Of a stretch of DNA of 64,000 bases, positions 60,693 through 64,000 are shown in pieces (the first letter of the stretch is position 1; the number at the start of each line of letters is the position of its first letter). Below the pieces are notes generated by a model. That model had not been told where the DNA came from, did not search any database, and saw only the letters and a program-made list of their open reading frames with translations. The position numbers were made by a program, and so were the translations under genes. This DNA is from Chersky-840 sp035532735 (GTDB lineage: Bacteria > Actinomycetota > Acidimicrobiia > Acidimicrobiales > UBA8190), in NCBI GenBank assembly GCA_035532735.1, contig DATKQM010000057.1, positions 33,944 to 97,943 on the forward strand, written 5' to 3'.

Positions 60693-61346
60693 TTACGGCG
60701 CTGCGAGAGATCGGGGCAGAACCCCGACGGCCTCAAGCTCCGCCCGGAGTTGGCGGGACGAGCGGAACTGAACGGTCTGAATCCCTAACTTGCTCGCCGT
60801 TTCAACGTTCTCCTTTGTGTCGTCAATCATCAAGGTCGAATTCGGCGTCAGGCCGAAACGGTCGAGCAATCGTCTGAAGATGGCGGGCTCTGGCTTCGCC
60901 ACTCCTTCTAAACCGGAGACAACGACGCCGTCAAACCAACCGAGAAACGGAAATCGTTCGAGGCGAAGCGGATACGTCTCCTTCTCCATGTTGGTGAAGG
61001 CATAGCAGAGCAGCCCGGTTTCTCTCACCGCCCGGAGCACCTCCACAGATCCGGCGTCGACGCCACCGATCATCTCCTCGCTGCGTCTTGACCACGCCCA
61101 GATCAGTTCGGAGAGCTCGGGATGCCTGGAGGCGAGCTCGGCGCACGATGACGCCGTCGAGACGCCCCGGTCATGGGGCGCATGCCACGCCGGCGAACAG
61201 ACCTCGGCGAGGAACCATTCCATCTCCGCCCCGTCCGCGATCAGCTTGCGGTAGAGGTGCCGGGGGTTCCAATCGAGCAGGACGCCACCCACGTCGAACA
61301 CCACCGCCTCGACCGGAGAGTGCCCGGCAACCGTGTGAGAACGCAC
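60693..61346 (-). CDS. HAD-superfamily hydrolase
   Basis: 217 residues from the GTG at 61346, overlapping the divergent promoter region. Motif I FDVGGVLLDWNP (nucleophile Asp), motif II in AFTNMEKET (here Thr-Asn), motif III Lys in GVAKPEPAIFRRLL and motif IV DDTKENVETA are intact. The PRHLYRKLI segment marks the epoxide-hydrolase-like/YihX phosphatase branch. Probably a sugar-phosphate or phospho-metabolite phosphatase. Divergent from the DeoR gene, sharing an operator-like palindrome. Confidence 0.93.
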   Translation of the reverse strand: MRSHTVAGHSPVEAVVFDVGGVLLDWNPRHLYRKLIADGAEMEWFLAEVCSPAWHAPHDRGVSTASSCAELASRHPELSELIWAWSRRSEEMIGGVDAGSVEVLRAVRETGLLCYAFTNMEKETYPLRLERFPFLGWFDGVVVSGLEGVAKPEPAIFRRLLDRFGLTPNSTLMIDDTKENVETASKLGIQTVQFRSSRQLRAELEAVGVLPRSLAAP

Positions 61347-61353
61347 ATCAGTT

Positions 61354-61369
61354 ATGTTAGAGTAAACAT
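61354..61369. promoter_or_regulatory. Palindrome between divergent HAD and DeoR genes, probable operator/promoter
   Basis: ATGTT-AGAGTA-AACAT is an inverted repeat with 5-bp arms in an AT-rich patch. It ends one base before the DeoR GTG (61371) and 8 bp from the HAD start (61346). A -10-like TATGTT/TAGAGT overlaps it. The DeoR mRNA may be leaderless. Binding by the DeoR protein is inferred. Confidence 0.6.
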
Positions 61370-61370
61370 T

Positions 61371-62129
61371 GTGGATGTGCGCACGCGCCACCAGATGATC
61401 CTGCAGGCGCTCCGCCAGCGCAGTCCCGTGCTGGTCGGGGAGCTGGCCGCCGCACTGGATTGCTCTGAGATGACCGTCCGGCGTGACCTCGAGTCGCTGG
61501 AGCGCAGCGGGGGCCTGCGACGTGTGCACGGCGGGGCGGCGAGTGTCTTCCTCAGCGCCGAGGAAACCCCGTACGGCATCCGGGCCCTCGAGTTCAGTGA
61601 GGCGAAGGCGGCGATAGGCGCTGCCGCGGCCAGCCTCCTGGCCGACGGGGAGACGGTCATTCTCGACGGTGGTACCACCGCCATGGAGGTGGCACGAGCG
61701 CTCCGCAGCCGGCGGTTGACCGTCATGCCACTCGCTCTGAGGCCAGTCTTCGAACTGCACGAGTGTCCGGGCATCAAACTCCTTCTCCCGGGTGGCGAGG
61801 TCCGTCCGGGAGAGCTGTCATTGATGGGGAGTCTTACCGAACCTTCTTTTTCTCAGCTCCGATTCGACACGTGTGTGATGGGCCCTTGCGGCATCGACGT
61901 CAAGGCGGGCATTACTACCCACCTTCTTGCCGAGACGTCGGTCAAGCGCGCCGCAGCCAGAGCCTCGCAGCGCGTCATCGCGGTAGCCGACTCCTCGAAG
62001 CTCGGGCGCGTCGCTTTCGGCCATGTTGGCGATCTCGACGAGATCGACATCGTCCTCACTGATGCCGGAGCCGACCAGCAGAGGGTGGAGGAGTTGCGGG
62101 CGGCGGGAGTCGACATCCGCTGCGTCTGA
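61371..62129 (+). CDS. DeoR-family transcriptional regulator
   Basis: 252 residues from the GTG at 61371. HTH: RQMILQALRQ then DCSEMTVRRDLESLERSGGLRRVHGGA, read around residues 30-56, the DeoR signature. Sugar-phosphate sensor end: DGGTTAMEVARAL and DTCVMGPCGIDVKAGITTH with the AETSVKRAAARASQRVIAVADSSKLGR core, read around residues 186-211. The MFS gene follows after 2 bp, so it probably controls transporter and phosphatase. Confidence 0.95.
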   Translation: MDVRTRHQMILQALRQRSPVLVGELAAALDCSEMTVRRDLESLERSGGLRRVHGGAASVFLSAEETPYGIRALEFSEAKAAIGAAAASLLADGETVILDGGTTAMEVARALRSRRLTVMPLALRPVFELHECPGIKLLLPGGEVRPGELSLMGSLTEPSFSQLRFDTCVMGPCGIDVKAGITTHLLAETSVKRAAARASQRVIAVADSSKLGRVAFGHVGDLDEIDIVLTDAGADQQRVEELRAAGVDIRCV

Positions 62130-62131
62130 CC

Positions 62132-63409
62132 TTGATCCCGGATCCGAACCCACGGACGACACCAGCCTCAGCGGACCGCTGGCCCCGCCTGGCCGTGATT
62201 GCCGTGTTCTTCGTGCACGGCTTCTTGTTCGCCTCTTGGACAGCCCACATACCGCAGTTGAAGGATCGCCTCGGCCTCAGCGACGGCAGGCTTGGACTCG
62301 CCTTGCTCGGGGCTCCCATCGGCTCGGTCCTGGCCATGGTAGTAGCCGCCCGCATCCTGCCGAGAGTGGGAAGCCGGAAGATGGTACGCCTGGCCCTGCT
62401 CGGCTATTGCGTCTCGGGACCGTTCATTGGGCTCACCGGTTCGTTCGGGACGTTCTGCGTCGCATTCCTCCTCTGGGGCTTCTTCCAGGGGATGCTTGAC
62501 GTGTCGATGAACACCCAAGCGATCACGGTCGAGCGGTTCTCCGGCCGAGTGCTGATGCCGGGCTTCCATGGGTCTTGGAGTTGCGGCGCCCTCGTAGGCG
62601 CAGTCACGGGAGCATCTTCAGTGGCGCTGGGCCTCTCTCTGAGTGGGCAGCTGCTGATCCTGGCGGTACCGTGCATGCTGGTCGTCGGCTGGCTTTCGAC
62701 CCGGATGATCCCCGACCGTCAGGTAGGCGACAACCCCGAATCTTGGAGAGGCAGTCGCGAGGGGCGCCACGGCGTATTCCAAGGAGAGCTCATTGTCCTT
62801 GGGGGCATCGCCTTCGCCGACATGCTGTGTGAGGGTGCCGCCGCTGATTGGGCCGCGGTCTATCTCCGCAACTCGATGCACACCGTGCCCCTGGTCGCCG
62901 GAATGGGTTTTGCGATCTATGCCCTCGCCATGCTGGCCGTTCGACTCTCCGGCAATCGACTCTTCAGCAGGTTTGCCGCCCACCGTTTGCTGGCGCTGCT
63001 CGCCGTCATCGCAACGCTCGGATTCGCCGGCGGCCTGGTCATCGGCCGCCCCGCGAGCGTGCTGGCCGGATTCGCCTTGCTTGGCGCCGGACTCGGAAGC
63101 GTCGTCCCGATGACCCTCAGGGCGGCCGGAGCGGTGGGCAACGTGAACACCGGAAGGGCGGTCGCCTCGGTGGCCGGGTGTGGCTGGGCCGGCTACGTCG
63201 TGGGGCCGGTCGTGATCGGCGCAATCGCATCATTGACGACACTGCACACGGCCCTGTTCCTGATCCCAGTGCTCACCGGCACCGTGGCAGTGGGTACGTG
63301 GACGGCGAAGGGGGTGCGGCGCTCCGCGCTACTTGCCGGCACGGCGCCGAGAGCACACACAAGAGAACCTGCGGTCAGAGCATCGAGAAGCGAACCTCAG
63401 GTCAACTGA
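62132..63409 (+). CDS. MFS transporter, DeoR-linked (YbjJ type)
   Basis: 425 residues from a TTG 2 bp after the deoR-type stop. Twelve helices; starts with FFVHGFLFASWTAHIPQLKDRLGLSDGRLGLALLGAP, read around residues 26-62, typical of YbjJ/InlE-like sugar or inositol importers. Helix 4 GFFQGMLDVSMNTQA is a family mark. The C-terminal tail is long, basic and poorly conserved. In E. coli, YbjI (HAD) and YbjJ (MFS) are neighbours too; here HAD, DeoR and MFS are grouped. Confidence 0.9.
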   Translation: MIPDPNPRTTPASADRWPRLAVIAVFFVHGFLFASWTAHIPQLKDRLGLSDGRLGLALLGAPIGSVLAMVVAARILPRVGSRKMVRLALLGYCVSGPFIGLTGSFGTFCVAFLLWGFFQGMLDVSMNTQAITVERFSGRVLMPGFHGSWSCGALVGAVTGASSVALGLSLSGQLLILAVPCMLVVGWLSTRMIPDRQVGDNPESWRGSREGRHGVFQGELIVLGGIAFADMLCEGAAADWAAVYLRNSMHTVPLVAGMGFAIYALAMLAVRLSGNRLFSRFAAHRLLALLAVIATLGFAGGLVIGRPASVLAGFALLGAGLGSVVPMTLRAAGAVGNVNTGRAVASVAGCGWAGYVVGPVVIGAIASLTTLHTALFLIPVLTGTVAVGTWTAKGVRRSALLAGTAPRAHTREPAVRASRSEPQVN

Positions 63410-63435
63410 GTACGTCTGGGCCCAGATCCCCACCC

Positions 63436-64000
63436 GTGGAGCGGACTGCACCGCGGCAGCCAGTTCGGAACGCCTACGAAGTGTCCCCGAAAGGTTTCCG
63501 CCGGGTCGGCCCCACCGACATCCCAAGGGTGCCGGAGTGGGCGAATGCAATGCTCACCGAACGCGGCGAGGACTACTCGAAGCGCGCCTCGGCGACGTCC
63601 GACTACCTCTTGGCCGGGTTGATCATCTGCGATCGCTCCGGCTGCTACACGTGCAGGACCTGCCAGCGTTATGGCACCAAGCACTGCGATGCCGAACGGC
63701 TCCCGGCCGACGAGATGGACGCCGCCGTGCTCGCGCTCTCGCCGGGAGGAGCTGGTAGCGGCCATGGACCAGGCCTCGGCCGAGCTACCGACCGACGCTG
63801 AGCTATCGGCATCGCGCCCAGATCGACGAAGCGCTGGGCATCGGTGCCACCCCGCCCGCAAGGCGCTGCTACAGGCCCTCGTGCACGAGGTGCGCGCAGA
63901 GAGCCGCTACAGGATCGTCCCGTCGTTCCGTCCGTGGTGGCCAACCCAGCGAGGTTCGCGCACTAGGTGGTTTGGCGCCCCCCGGCAATGGCGCCCCCGG
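63436..64000 (+). pseudogene. Degraded C-terminal part of a serine site-specific recombinase
   Basis: Frame 1 reads WANAMLTERGEDYSKRASAT then SDYLLAGLIICD, then RYGTKHCDAERLPADEMDAAVL, a recombinase zinc-ribbon region. The central CxxC part is shortened (CDRSGCYTCRTC), so the zinc site is damaged. Near 63740 a one-base shift moves to frame 2: REELVAAMDQASAEL, a gap, then RKALLQALVHEVRAESRYRIVPSFRPW, the end of such enzymes. The N-terminal catalytic domain is not present on the left. The frame runs to the right edge. Confidence 0.7.

Noticed and set aside
62848..63435. Left part of a 317-codon plus frame that runs into the recombinase relic
   Set aside because: It is a shadow of the MFS gene; recombinase similarity begins only after the MFS stop.
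1..64000. CRISPR arrays, tRNA or rRNA genes
   Set aside because: No regularly spaced short repeats with unique spacers, and no cloverleaf or ribosomal segment was recognised on reading either strand. A covariance-model scan would be needed to exclude tRNAs fully.

Overview
The window is high-GC, densely coding DNA with many GTG and some TTG starts and frequent 4-base ATGA/GTGA overlaps, which points to an actinobacterium. Two features suggest the class Acidimicrobiia or a relative: a secreted protein built on a 42-residue GYW...FGDA...GS repeat, and a DUF929-type thioredoxin-fold protein. This placement is an inference from gene content, not a measured result.

Left part (1-16 kb): a truncated thiolase resembling FadA6 enters from the left edge. 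After a GGDEF-EAL signalling protein, an alcohol dehydrogenase and a DUF929 protein comes a translationally coupled minus-strand operon, echA20-ipdA-ipdB-ipdC, the signature of late (C/D-ring) cholesterol breakdown known from mycobacteria and rhodococci. An acyltransferase-3/SGNH protein, a short-chain dehydrogenase, the three-gene transhydrogenase pntAA-pntAB-pntB and a PIN-TRAM membrane protein follow.

Centre (16-37 kb): an epimerase, a CHAP-domain cell-wall hydrolase carrying six exact 126-bp-period repeats, a moxR-DUF58-transglutaminase operon, and a plus-strand lipid-type series: cytochrome P450, FMN-binding protein, SDR, DapB-like dehydrogenase, and two related lipocalin-like proteins on either side of an APH-type phosphotransferase. 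An MFS transporter interrupts this on the minus strand. A MacB-type ABC exporter pair closes the section.

Right part (37-64 kb): a patchwork. Intact units include divergent and tandem VOC/glyoxalase pairs, a GH18-like and a GH26-like secreted hydrolase, an acyl-CoA synthetase/enoyl-CoA hydratase pair, an Ada-AlkA fusion with ogt (alkylation repair), a TetR-NAD(P)-binding pair, a four-domain IPT/TIG secreted protein, a phasin-like/universal-stress pair, and a HAD/DeoR/MFS unit around a palindrome. Between them lie several relics that can be read across frames: a deletion scar joining two divergent gene tails (37.1-37.4 kb), a maleylpyruvate-isomerase-like remnant (45.2-45.6 kb), a methyltransferase remnant in three frames (48.5-48.7 kb), and a serine-recombinase C-terminus running off the right edge. 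The section also holds an LPFTG surface protein and an imperfect direct repeat around a lipoprotein gene. This part looks like an area of gene turnover.

I saw no tRNA, rRNA or CRISPR array. All function calls come from reading motifs and from remembered family sequences; no database search was possible.
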